Counted from the first letter of the stretch, positions 44,553 to 54,627 are shown. The stretch is DNA of 64,000 nucleotides from Aricia agestis (GCF_905147365.1 NC_056428.1:5858001-5922000), one strand, 5' to 3'. Notes: generated by a model not told the origin, from the sequence alone. Program-made: numbers and translations.

Positions 44553-44784
44553 TCCATACTAATATTAAAAATGCGAAAGTGTGTCTGTCTGTCTGTCCGT
44601 CTGTCTGTCTGTCTGTCTGTTACCTCTTCACGCCCAAACCACTGAACCGATTTTGCTGAAATTTGGCATGGAGATACTTTGAGTCCCGGGAAAGGAGATA
44701 GGATAAACTTTTTGTCCCGGAAAAATGTACGGTTCCCGCACGATAAACGAGTTTTGGCGTAACGGAGTTGCGGGCGTCATCTAG
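44553..44784 (+). mobile_element. Helitron-like F1, reference full-length copy
   Basis: Starts TCCATACTAATATTAAAAAT after an A. It carries a (GTCT)n tract at about 44579-44622, CTCTTCACGCCCAAACCAC, GGAGATACTTTGAGTCCCGG, GTCCCGGAAAAATGTACGG and GCACGATAAACGAGTTTTGG. Then comes the hairpin CGTAAC-GGA-GTTGCG (44758-44772), GGCGTCAT and CTAG (44781-44784) before T. The TC start, near-terminal hairpin, CTRR end and A/T target together define a non-autonomous Helitron. Confidence 0.9.
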
Positions 44785-44794
44785 TTATATTATA

Positions 44795-44960
44795 AAGCTG
44801 AAGGTTTCTTTGAACACGCTAATTTCACGAACCACTACGTCGATTTTGATGTAATACTTGGCAGTTGGCACCGAACTAGAGTAGACCATGGGAAAGGACC
44901 AGGCTATTTTTGTGGGAGAATTCAGTTTTTCCGAGAAATTACCTAATTGCGCGGGCATAG
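44795..44960 (+). mobile_element. Helitron-like F5, diverged
   Basis: TTATAAAGCTGAAGG, ACACGCTAATTTCACGAACC, AGAGTAGACCATGGG and GGCTATTTTTGTGGGAG follow the family order. It starts 10 bp after the F1 copy. The 3' hairpin is lost. Confidence 0.5.
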
Positions 44961-45496
44961 TTGCGTATCTCCAAAGTTATCTCCTTATTTTAAACAAATT
45001 TTTCACTTTCACTTTTCTCTTTCAAAGTTACAATAGGTTTAATATTTTCATTTCTCGATAAGGATTAACAAACATACACACAATGTACACGATTTTTAAG
45101 CCCTATTCCAAACAACGTAAGGTCCATTTTCCAAAAGCAGTACAAATGTGAACGAACTGCGCTTTCCTCTAACTGCTTAACCAAATTCATTCGTTTTCAC
45201 GTGCTTTCTATTAGCACGATGGCTGACCGATGTGACGTCATTGCCATATGGGCATAGCTTGACGGAAAATGACAGAAAATTTTCTTTTTTACCAAATGTG
45301 CGATAGAAAGATATTCGAAAAGGTACTTTACTTTTGGAATTTAACCCTTAATGACAACAGGTCAACTAAAACTTGTGTCTGTTTGTGTGTTATATTAAAC
45401 AGATAGCTGATTTTGCTTTTTTGTTTTAAAAGTTAAATGAAAGAAGAAAACACGAAGCGTCTGACACACACACATAAAAACTAGATAACAATCTAT
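44961..45496. other. No gene seen
   Basis: AT-rich, unassigned. Confidence 0.35.
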
Positions 45497-46057
45497 CTGC
45501 CGCACTCAGAGATGAATATTAATTACTTAAGAGCTCACCTGACTCTAAAAATCAAACATCGTCCTTCTCTCTTCACACTCACGCCCGTTTTTCATATGCC
45601 AGGTGAAAAAGAACGGCGCGGAATCATCGCCGAGTTAGTTTTACTTAAATAAAAGACGAACTATAATGATTATGAAAAAAGTATTTTGAGCAAATTTAGG
45701 TTTTATCAATGCCTTTTTAGATATTAAAGAAAAGACAGCAAACTTTGAAGATCCAAGCAAAAATGTGTCTAAAACAAGGTTTTTTGTAAAAAAGAAACTA
45801 TCGAGCATTTTTTGAGTAATCGTGTTTTCGTCTTGAGCATTTAATCTTTATGAACTGAAGTTACTTGAGTCAAAAAATCAGTTTTCTAGATCTTACAGAT
45901 TTTGAGATCTAGGTTAATGTATGTAGTCAAGTTAGGGTCATATGGGCTCTTAACTGTAATTAAATAAACAAATTTGCATAAGCTCCATAGATTATCTGTC
46001 AAATTTTTCATTAAATTGAAGTTATCAATCGACAATGTCTTTAAGTGCGACCGTTAG
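45497..46057. repeat. Inverted-repeat family L, copy c, interrupted
   Basis: Left part CTGCCGCACTCAGAG...AATTACTTAA (to 45530); right part TTAACTGTAATTAAATAAAC to a decayed AAGTGCGACCGTTAG end near 46057. The two halves join exactly at the TTAA seen uninterrupted in copy b. Confidence 0.75.
45531..45949. mobile_element. TTAA-flanked element nested in family L
   Basis: Ends GAGCTCACCTGACTCTAA and, on the complement of the right end, GAGCCCATATGACCCTAA (about four mismatches). TTAA is duplicated (45527-45530 and 45950-45953), matching the single TTAA in family L copy b. The 419-bp AT-rich interior is non-coding. A piggyBac-type non-autonomous element is the natural reading. Confidence 0.8.
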
Positions 46058-46078
46058 ATGTCAACCTTTAATATGAAG

Positions 46079-46391
46079 ATCTGCAAAGCATATATCGGAC
46101 CGTCTCCCTGAACTCTGCGCTGCTGTTGCTGGGATGCTTCCTCTTGATCTCAGAATACGAGTACTTGAGATGAAGAAGGGAGTGTCCTACCCGGCATTGA
46201 GGGACAGAGAGGTGGAACGAATGGCTTCCGCGATTGAGGACCCACATCCGGCAGAGCAGGTAGAGCTGAGGTTCGGGATGGTAGATGAGGACTCGTATGC
46301 TGACGTGGTCGACAGCCACATCCATATGATCTATACGGACGGCAGCAAGATTCAGGGTCGAGTTGGAGCCGCTCTCTCCGTATGGAAAAAA
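46079..46391 (+). pseudogene. Non-LTR retrotransposon fragment (ends in RNase H start)
   Basis: A single frame reads SAKHISDRLPELCAAVAGM, LPLDLRIRVLEMKKG and so on to a stretch with HMIYTDGSKIQGRVGAAL. AVAGMLPLDLR resembles the region after the reverse-transcriptase core in I/R1/Jockey-group LINEs. IYTDGSKI..GRVGAAL is the usual first strand of their RNase H domain, with its metal-binding aspartate. The fragment is cut at both sides: a stop precedes it at about 46073, and similarity ends at VWKK with unrelated sequence to a stop at 46445. It is GC-richer than its surroundings. It lies 20 bp after family L copy c. Confidence 0.8.
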
Positions 46392-46612
46392 ACCTTTAAA
46401 ATGATCACCCCGACATTATTTTATGCAAATGACGACATGTTATAACACAATACGTAATTAAGTCTCTTCCCATGTAATGAAAACTTTTACGTAACTTTCA
46501 TTAAAACGCACTTAACGTTGACCTCTCCGTAGCTTTTACCGACTGCTTTAAAGATGATGCTTGCTTTGAGAAGAATCTTAAAAGATGGGCTCAGAAAAGA
46601 TTATAATATTAA

Positions 46613-46965
46613 GGCCCGATTCGACCAAACTTGAAGTTACACGAGTATAACTCTCATGAGAATAATTTTACTCCTTTAATTTACTCTAGGGTATTATCGT
46701 TTGCATTTTACCAAGTTACTCAAAGAGTATGAAATAAAATGTCAATTATAGTTTACAATGACACCGACCGTGACAGTTGAACCTGTGCAACTATTCTCAG
46801 TTTAATATTTACTCCTGCCACCAAAATAGCCCGTGTAAATATTTACTCCCGTGTAATTACCTCATTCTTGGATTAGAAGTTAGGAAAACGCAAAACCAGC
46901 TTACTCTTAGATCAGGAAACAGTTATACTCGAGTAAAATTTTACTCCAGTTTGGTCGAATCTGCC
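46613..46965. mobile_element. TTAA-flanked element with GAGTAAAA motifs
   Basis: Left GGCCCGATTCGACCAAACT and the complement of the right end GGCAGATTCGACCAAACT are inverted repeats. TTAA flanks both (46609-46612 and 46966-46969). ACTC/GAGT words of the TTTTACTC type occur throughout, including TACTCGAGTAAAATTTTACT near the right end. Compare the foldback at 9341-9477. Confidence 0.7.
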
Positions 46966-46970
46966 TTAAA

Positions 46971-47156
46971 CTAGACAACGCCCGCAACTCCGTTGCGCTA
47001 ATGTTAGGTTATCGTGCGGGAACCGTTCATTTTTCCGGGATAACATGTTCTATGTCCTTTTCCGGGACTCAAATTATCTCCATACTAAATTTCAGCAAAA
47101 TCGGTCCAGCGGTTTAAGTGTGAAGAGGTAACAGACAGACACACTTTCGGCCTTAC
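46971..47156 (-). mobile_element. Helitron-like F1, 5'-truncated
   Basis: The minus-strand 3' terminus is intact: hairpin CGCAAC-GGA-GTTGCG (46985-46999 region), GGC and CTAG at 46971-46974. The interior GGGAACCGTTCATTTTTCC, GGACTCAAATTATCTCC and GGTAACAGACAGACACAC is clear. The 5' end stops after CTTTCGG. It begins two bases after the TTAA of the preceding element. Confidence 0.75.
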
Positions 47157-47180
47157 CCAACCTATACCTATTTCTCTTTA

Positions 47181-47656
47181 CTAGAGATCGCCCAATGTTC
47201 GATCGACCTTAGTTTCAACGACATTAGGACTACTACCTATATTTTATAAAAAATATTGACCATATCATATTATTTTTCAACTCTTGTCTCTGGGACTTAG
47301 CTGATCTCAGACTGTCCGTGTAAGCATTGTCTAATAGTATCTTAGATTCAATAAAAAAAACTATAATCCATTTTCAATTTGTCACCTTGTTGTCAACAGA
47401 CTTCAACCATAAATAAAAGAGTATAATTCGTATGTATAGGCTTGTCACTCAAAAATCTGTCATTTCTCATGTGTGTGTGTGTGTTGTAGTGTGTGTAATG
47501 TTTTGTTTGTTAAAAAAATGTTTGATAAAAGCGTAATTTCAAAATAATATTAATTCGATGCACTCCTTCACCATATAAACTATAACTGTGCAAAATTTCA
47601 TTCACCTATGTTTCCGCATTTTTCGTCAAAAGGGAAACAAAGTTTTCCAAAGATAC
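47181..47656 (-). mobile_element. Helitron-like F4, copy 1
   Basis: Matches 53185-53669 over most of its length: GACATTAGGACTACTACC, TTGTCTCTGGGACT, CAGCTGATCTCAGACTG, ATAGGCTTGTCACTC, CGATGCACTCCTTCACC. CTAG is at 47181-47184, but the hairpin is mutated (GTTCGATCGACC). A (GT)n tract sits at 47470-47484. The 5' end is not recognisable. Confidence 0.7.
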
Positions 47657-47684
47657 TTTGAGAAAAAATTTAAACATTACTTAT

Positions 47685-47832
47685 GTCTAGACATTTAATT
47701 ATGAATTATGAGTAACCTTAAATTTTATGAAGAGTTTGACAGATAATGTCTGGCTTATGTCAAAATTATGAATTAATTACATTTAAGTAATTGACATGTT
47801 ATAAATGTTCCACTCTGAGTGCGGTTAGTAAG
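47685..47832. repeat. Inverted-repeat family L, copy d
   Basis: Opposite orientation to copy a: GAAGAGTTTGACAGATAATG, GGCTTATGTCAAAATTATG, AATTAATTACATTTAAGTAA and CACTCTGAGTGCGGTTAG. The right end is well kept, the left end decayed. Confidence 0.65.
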
Positions 47833-49478
47833 TTGGCTAAATCATGCTTTCTGTAAATATCATTTTCTACATACGTAATGTCAATAGTGACAGTCGAATT
47901 AAATCTGTGCCAGCTTTCATCGAATTACAAGTTTACAAGTCACGCCATATTTGTGGTAATTAGTATACAGGTTTACGAGGCTAAAGCCGTGTTCATACCG
48001 TAATACATCGGGTGCTGCAGCTGGGTAGAGTTGGGTATGCAAAATATAAGGACCGCAAAATGGATCAGTATCCTGACAATCTATTGACACCTCATTTTAT
48101 AAAATCGGACCAGTAGTTTAGCCATTACAAACGTACATACAAACATAACATAGGCATGTATGTTATTTTCGTATCCTTCATTACCCATCTTTTGTTTACG
48201 CCGTCGGGTAAAATTTGTCGTTTGGGTGTCAACGAAAATGAATATACATATACAGTCACAACTCACTATCATTACGAATTAACGTAACACGTCCAATGGC
48301 TGTCAATCTTGGTGCAATATAAAATATTGCTCTCTACATTTTCCTCATCGCCTGTATTGGTCCATAATTTGGCCATCATAAACCGCATAACACTCGCCTG
48401 CTGACAGTGGTGTGAACGCAGCTTAGGTATCTCACGGTTCGAAGCATGTGTAATTCTTGTATGAATGCATAAAATTACACATACACCCAAATCCTACAAC
48501 ATTTAAACTTTAAAGGGTTTTAAGGCAACCAGGCTGTGACTTAAGTATTTCGGAATTTAACAAGCGTTTCTGAAAACTTTTATGATCTAATCAGAAACAA
48601 AATATGTGATACATTATCTTTCATATCGTGTAAAATATTAAATTGTAAATGAGATGTTTTCTAATCTAAAACTATTAATTTAAAACAAGTAAATGGCTGC
48701 ATTGTCTATTGCTTTACGTCCATGAAGTTAACTTAACTTACAGGGATTCATTGACCCTAAATTCTGTCACCAACATGACATCGAAATTTCGGTCACGGCG
48801 CCGACAAGAAACAATTGTCGAACAAGCGAAAAAGCAAACTGACATACTAAACGGTGAAAGTAAAATACTTCCTATTCCCACAGATATGATTGAAGACACG
48901 GAAATGAAGATGTAGTTGATTTTTTGTTTTTTCCTGTCAATATGGTCGATGAACTAAAATTCTAAATATAGTTAGAATTAAACTCAAAATAGTTTTGTGG
49001 TGAGAAAAAATTAAAACGATTTTTAGAAACTTTTCCTTTACATAGAGCCACGAAGTAAACTACGAACTACCTACCATCGAAAAACGTAAACAATAATCAA
49101 TTCACTAAAAATAATATAGTTCCAACAAAATAATAATATGAATAAGTTATATTATTTTATTTAGATATCATAGAAATTGATTCTACTGCAGATATCACAC
49201 CTACATTATTATGTTGGGTTTGGCAAGTCAATATTAAACGGCTGGTCTTGACTCCTGACATTTATGTTACGCGAATACACTGCAATGTTTTTACGCTAGA
49301 GGCAGTAGTACCAGCACAGACAGTATAGTAAGTAAACAAAAAGTTTTGTTCGACGCTCGACAACGTTTCTTATTTCTAACATTATGACGTGTGCAACATA
49401 TCGGATTTTGGTCGGATTATTCACTGTATGTGCACCCTCTGCTCCGACCTATTTCGTAACCATTATAATCTAACAAAC
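47833..49478. other. No clear gene; weak frame at 48709-48915
   Basis: Mostly AT-rich. The frame at 48709-48915 contains, from an internal ATG at about 48775, a hydrophilic peptide with KFRSRRRQETIVEQAKKQT and ILPIPTDMIEDTE. An AG-ending TTAACTTACAG precedes it. Composition is protein-like, but no family is recognised and there is no strong polypyrimidine tract. Treat as unproven. Confidence 0.25.
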
Positions 49479-49850
49479 ATAATAATAATAAAAATAACTC
49501 CCGCACCGGTTTCGATGACGGTGGCGAGTTTCATTGAAAGCTGGCCAGTTACGCAGGAGTATTTTTATAGTGCCCAAGTGTGTGCGCAGTACACAAGAAC
49601 ACTCTCTATTCCTTTACTCTCATAACCCAGTGAGACGGACGACCGACACCGCTGGCGAGAGATTAGGCGCAAGAGCGACTTTTTACATGTCCATCCAACG
49701 CATGGATCATATTACTTGTCTGACAATCAGGTGATCAGCCTGCATTGTCCTAACCAAACTTGGAAATAACACGCCTCCCACGCGGGAATCGAATCCTCGA
49801 CCTCCGAGTCAAGAGCCATGTGGTCTATAAACCACTATTCCACGGAGGCG
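49479..49850 (-). mobile_element. tRNA-derived SINE
   Basis: Minus-strand head at 49850: CGCCTCCGTGGAATAGTGG carries an A-box-like TGGAATAGTGG (49832-49842 complement), and a B-box-like GATTCGATTCC follows (49785-49795 complement). GCCTCC and GGGAGGC can pair as an acceptor-like stem. The body has GATCACCTGATTGTC, GACATGTAAAAAGTCGC, GGTCGTCCGTCTCACTGGG and AAAACTCCTGCGTAACTGGC-like blocks. It ends in an ATT-rich tail (49479-49495). This is a SINE type familiar from Lepidoptera. Frames inside it are not genes. Confidence 0.8.
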
Positions 49851-50229
49851 TTAAGTAGTCATTATAATATATCAATGAATCAATTTTTCAGTTCTCTGAT
49901 AGTAAACAAACAACCTAGCTTACTCAGTCAGTTAATCTAGCCGGTACTGTTGAAATATCGATAGCGCGAAACTCGATCCCAGGCCCTGAGATTTCTACCG
50001 ATCTTGTTACGGCCACTGAGGCGTAGAGGTCGTTAGCTGGTAACTGATCTTCCTCGCTTTCGAGACGTATGGGATATACGTAATACGGAGCTAAAAACAA
50101 GATTTGAAGTAGATAATGAGTTTTGAGAAATATGGGACTATCACGACATAGAGAATCTATATCATAAAAGTATCCAAGGCCTGTTCCTCTGATGACTCTC
50201 AGACACTGTAATAATTATAAAAGTAACTC
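49851..50229. other. No gene seen
   Basis: Unassigned, moderately AT-rich. Confidence 0.35.
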
Positions 50230-50363
50230 CAGTGTCACCAACGTCTATTAGTGGTCAATGACCACTAATAGAGTGGTCATGTCTTCTCTTTCATTCAAAT
50301 GAAAGACGAAAGAGATAACGTTATACTAATTCGAGCATTAACAGTCGTTGGTGAAATTGGTGC
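50230..50363. repeat. Inverted-repeat element with internal hairpins
   Basis: The outer pair AGTGTCACCAACG / CGTTGGTGAAATTGG is inverted. Inside lie a perfect CTATTAGTGGTCA / TGACCACTAATAG palindrome (about 50246-50271) and a TCTCTTTCATT / AATGAAAGACGAAAGAGA pair. Three stacked stems in 134 bp. Confidence 0.55.
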
Positions 50364-50789
50364 TAAGCCTTGCCCATGGTCTACTCTACCACAATGTTTT
50401 TATACAAAATGAAACAGGTTATTTCAAAGCATCTTCAATGCCAACAGAGAAGCTGCATTCATTGACATAGTTCCGAAATATTACCTTGTATAGTGTATAC
50501 AGTATACTGTTCTTACGGACTGACTGATGATAACACATCTACATATAAATAAAAATTACTATGTTAAAGAACAAATCAATAAGCATGATAAATTTTCCCT
50601 AAAGTGTACCACAAAACCTCAGGTTGTGGGATATACTGGGCTCGCTTCGCTTGCCTTGATGACAACTCAATAAAGTGATAATCGTCAATGAGCTGGCGTA
50701 TATTTCGGAACGAACCAACCATATGTAAAGCGTCGTCGTTATGAACACTTGTTCAAAAATTGTGAACATAATATTATAATATCAATGAC
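50364..50789. other. No gene seen
   Basis: AT-rich, unassigned. Confidence 0.35.
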
Positions 50790-50862
50790 TGTGTCTATAA
50801 CACACTATGCCGAAGTTACGCGGCGGAAATTCCGCATGATTACGCTGCGATAGTGTGTTTAG
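50790..50862. mobile_element. Short foldback, TGTCTA..TAGACA ends
   Basis: TGTCTATAACACACTATGC is mirrored by GCGATAGTGTGTTTAGACA. The centre is GC-richer (ACGCGGCGGAAATTCCGC). About 73 bp. Confidence 0.6.
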
Positions 50863-51672
50863 ACACTTAGCATTGTGATACGCGTGGGTAAAGCATAATA
50901 TCAAACAGTAGCCTAACCTTGCTAGCCAAAGGTCAGCCGAAGTGGATCAAAAATCCTTTCAAAGCCACGACACTGACACCAACCACAGCCGGATAAGAAC
51001 TAGTTTACAATGCGGTTAGGCTGAATAATAACAAATTACTGCAAGACAAATATATAAGTCGACGAGAGAATGCCAATGTCATGACTTGAAGCTCAAGCTA
51101 GCACTTAGCAGAGACAAGAAGAAGTGGCGGAAAGACAACACTGTGATTATAAAACTAGATGACTCGGTGGACTTCGTATCACTTTCCTCTTAATAAAAAC
51201 CTTCCCTGGACTTCCACGAATAGTTAAAGAATAAAATTTGCCAAATCTGTTCAGACGTTCTCGAGTGAATAACAAAATTTTAAAAATATTTGTATGCAGT
51301 AAAAGATGCAGTCACTGAATGTTGATTTAAAATCAGTAAATAATATTTTGAATAGGACTTGGCTTGTCTGAGACCTGAAAACTTTAAACGATGATAAGAT
51401 TTCATAAAGGGACTTGGCTGTTTGTTACATAAAAATTTTTTGGTGAATTTTGTGTGTGCCGATTCGTTCTAGCATGAAAAATAATAATTTACCACTGTGG
51501 CTGGACTGTACAGTTATATTGTAATTAGTACTTAAAATACGTGTACTCATAATACATGTTACCGATTTGCAGGAAACGATAATAATATTTTATCGGATGT
51601 GAACACCGTTACATCCTGTACATCATTGCTTAGGTCGTTTACTCGTACATCGAAACGTAAAGGATAAAGGAG
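50863..51672. other. No gene; LINE-tail-like repeat at about 51165-51265
   Basis: GACTCGGTGGACTTCGTATC, CCTTCCCTGGACTTCCACG and CAAATCTGTTCAGACGTTC resemble a retroelement 3' end. The remainder is unassigned. Confidence 0.4.
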
Positions 51673-51885
51673 TGAGCACACTGAGACGGGCCGTGCCGGG
51701 GCTCAGCGTGCCGGGGCTCATCGCAAAAATCCGCCTCCGTACAATTTGTATAGAAGCGGAAATCCGCTGCGCCCCGACACAGTGTGCGATACGCGCATCC
51801 GCTTCCATACAAATTGTATGGAGGCGGATTTTTGCGATGAGCCCCGGCACGCTGAGTCCCGGCACGGCCCGTCTCAGTGTGCTCA
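51673..51885. mobile_element. Long GC-rich foldback, ~100-bp arms
   Basis: The termini TGAGCACACTGAGACGGGCC and its complement lead arms that stay nearly complementary through GCCGGGGCTCAGCGTGCCGG and AAAAATCCGCCTCCGTACAA to close to the centre. Both strands therefore encode almost the same peptide, which is an artefact. No target duplication was identified. Confidence 0.8.
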
Positions 51886-51910
51886 TTCTTTAAATTATTT
51901 TTATTGGGAA

Positions 51911-52953
51911 CTAGCTGTTGCCCGCGACTTCGTCCGCCTTAACATAATAATATAATATAATAACAAAGTTCGATAATTTTCCCCTTTTTGTGGTTCCTTA
52001 AACAAAGGTTAAAACGGGACCCTATTTAAGCAAACGTCAAACGTCAATAATCTTTTATGTTTGTAACTCAAAAAATGACGGACTTTCATTGAAATTTTCT
52101 ACGCCAATTTCACCCCTTGGGGGTAGAATTACCAGAAACGCTTAAATACGTATCCATTCATTTTTAATCAGTAGCACAAAAATAAAGTTTCATGCTTCTA
52201 ACTCAAGAAATGACGGACTTTCATTCAAACTTTCAATCCCAATTTCACCCCCTTGGGGATAGAATTTCCAAAAACGCTTCAATACCTATCCATTCATTTT
52301 TAATCAGTAGCACAAAAATAAAGTTTCATGTTTCTAACTCAAGAAATGACGGACTTTCATTCAAACTTTCAATCCCAATTTCACCCCCTTGGGGGTAGAA
52401 TTTACAAAAACGCTTCAATACCTATCCATTTATTTTTAATCAGCAGTCCAAAAAGAAACTTTCATATTTCTAACTTAAGAAATGACGGACTTTCATTTAA
52501 ACTTTCAACCCCTATTTCACCCCCTCGGGGTAGAATTTCCAGAAACGTCTAAACACGTATCCAATCATTTTTAATCAGTAGCCCAAACATAAAATTTCAT
52601 GTTTCTAACTCAAGAAATAACGGACTTTCATTCAAACTTTCAACCCCAATTTCACCCCCTTGGAGGTATAATTTCCAAAAACGCTTAAATACATATCCAT
52701 TCATTTTTAATCAGTAAGCCAAAAATAAAGTTTCATGATTCTAACTCAAGAAATGACGGACTTTCATTCAAACTTTCAACCCCTATTTCACCCCCTTCGG
52801 GGTAAAATTTTCAAAATACCTTCCTTAGTGGGTGTCTACTTAATAAAAGAACCCTACTCACCAAATTTCGTGGCTATAACTTTAACAGTTTTTGCTCAGC
52901 GATGATGAATCAGTCAGTCAGTCAGTCAGGACATGTAATTTTATAAGTATAGA
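51911..52953 (-). mobile_element. Helitron-like F7 carrying a tandem array
   Basis: The minus strand starts TCTATACTTATAAAATTACA at 52953, followed by a (CTGA)n tract. It ends GCGGACGAAGTCGCGGGC, AACAG and CTAG (51911-51914), then T. The end resembles F6 (3494-4098). It could alternatively be called a SINE/LINE tail, but the CTAG|T terminus favours Helitron-like. The interior is dominated by the tandem repeat listed next. Confidence 0.55.
52060..52805. repeat. Six ~136-bp tandem units
   Basis: Units begin near 52060, 52194, 52330, 52466, 52601 and 52738. Each has CTAACTCAAGAAATGACGG, ACTTTCATTCAAACTTTC, CAATTTCACCCCCTTGGGG, GTAGAATTTCCAAAAACGC and CATTCATTTTTAATCAGTAG. The last unit is partial. 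Because 136 is not a multiple of three, the frames that cross the units shift each time and do not represent a repeat protein. Confidence 0.9.
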
Positions 52954-53049
52954 AGATGTATTTTCAAGTGATTCCAAATGGATCACCAAGTATCACGTGA
53001 AGCTCTTTGAGGGGTTCGAAATTTTCATTAATTTAATTATGTACTAGAA

Positions 53050-53182
53050 TCTAGATGAGGCCCGGGAACCATACATTTTTCCGGGATAAAAAGTATCAAA
53101 AGTCCCTTACCCAATATATGTCGCGGTTTGGGCGTAAAGAAATAACAGATAGACTGATAGACACAATAACGTATTCATAATA
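53050..53182 (-). mobile_element. Helitron-like F1, diverged
   Basis: CTAGATGAGGCCCGGGAACC at the 3' side (hairpin deleted), CATACATTTTTCCGGGATAA, GCGGTTTGGGCGTAAAG and a GATAGACTGATAGACACA tract. It ends just before the F4 copy at 53185. Confidence 0.65.
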
Positions 53183-53184
53183 AA

Positions 53185-53669
53185 CTAGAGATCGCCCAAT
53201 GGTCGAAATTCGACCTTACTTGCAACGACATTAGGACTACTACCTATATTTTGTAAAAAATATTGACTTCATCATAGTTTTTTTCAATTCTTGTCTCTGG
53301 GACTCAGCTGATCTCAGACTGGCCGTTTAAGCATTGTCTAATAGTATCTAAAATTAAATAAAAAAAACACAGTAATCCATTTTCAATTTGTCAACTTGTT
53401 GTCAGCAGACTTCAACCATAAATAAAAGAGTATAATTCGTATATATAGGCTTGTCACTCAAAAATCTGTCATTTTTCCTAGTAGTAGTGTCGTAGTGTGT
53501 GTAACGTTTTATTTGTTAAAAATAAATATGATAAAAGCATAATTTTAAAATAATATTAGCTCGATGCACTCCTTCACCATATAAACTATAACTGTGCGAA
53601 ATTTCATGCACCTACGTTTCCCCATTTTTCGTAAAAAGAGTTACGAAGTTTTTCTCTCACGTATATAGA
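53185..53669 (-). mobile_element. Helitron-like F4, complete copy
   Basis: On the minus strand: 5' TCTATATACGTGAGAG (53669) preceded by A; 3' palindromic hairpin GGTCGAAATTCGACC (53201-53215), ATTGGGCGATCT and CTAG (53185-53188) followed by T. All expected Helitron end features are present, with an A/T target. The 485-bp interior is non-coding. Confidence 0.8.
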
Positions 53670-54627
53670 TAATAATATTTTGTATTTATTATTATACCCT
53701 ACGTAATCAATGGATGGTCTCAAAGTAAAGGCGTCTTAAGTTATAGCACAAACACTACATTACATCTGGATACTACATTTTTAAGCATAATAACATGTAG
53801 AAGTTAAGTCAGCAGCTCGTTCAGAGGAAACTCTAATATGAAAGCAGGTACCAAATTCATTTCTGCGCACTAAACTTTCGCAACAATTGACAAAATGGAA
53901 AACGTGTTAGAAAATGTTGTAAACACAAGGTCACAACATGTTATGACCTTACCACTACTTACAAAGCAAAATAGTTCAAGTAGTTTAAAATTCAAATGAT
54001 ATGCCTAACACGGAGAATCCAAAAACCATGAAAAGCAAGCGAAGATAAGATCTTAAAAGGCCCATATTAAGTCGACTCACGCGCAGCGGTAATGGACGCG
54101 GTCCTTGACTCCAAAATAAGTGTGACGTCATTGTTCTTTCTTTTCGGATGCCCTTTTTGAACCTATTCCTGACTCTCGGGGTCTGGAGGTGCAAAATTTT
54201 AATGTGACATGTTTGTACGCTAGTGTCATTTTGAGTTACAGCTGTTTCGCCCCATAACGATTTCATTTAGTGCCAAAACATCCTAGTAAGTCTATAGTTA
54301 GTAAATAAACACGACGTATATAATTCTAATTTAGTTGGCAGTTATCAAAAAAAAAGTTTTTTAATCCCTTAAGTCTACTAAATACTCTTCTATAGGGGTT
54401 AGCCCCGTGTGGGTTAAATACTTTAAACAGTGTGTTCACAAGAACTTCACCTTTTTCTTATTTTACTCCACAAATGAGGGCTTCACTTTATTTGACGACA
54501 AATTCGGGGGAAATACGGTTGTATTACTTGTTAAACTTGTATAGAAACCGTTTTTAACACACTTTTACATAAACAAGTATTTGGACATCCAAACTTGAGA
54601 TAAGAGATCATTATAATGTTTTGTTGA
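53670..54627. other. No gene seen
   Basis: The 93-codon minus-strand frame (53985-54266) ends in a hydrophobic stretch, but no family is recognised and no splice or start context supports it. Confidence 0.35.

Noticed and set aside
51623..51955. Nearly identical proteins on both strands
   Set aside because: A mirror effect of the 213-bp foldback, not two genes.
52192..52552. Frames encoding repeated TQEMTDFHSNFQSQF-like peptides
   Set aside because: The 136-bp tandem period is not a multiple of three, so the frame shifts every unit. No repeat protein is possible.
53985..54266. 93-codon minus-strand frame ending in a hydrophobic stretch
   Set aside because: No recognised family, start context or splice sites. 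Composition fits chance.
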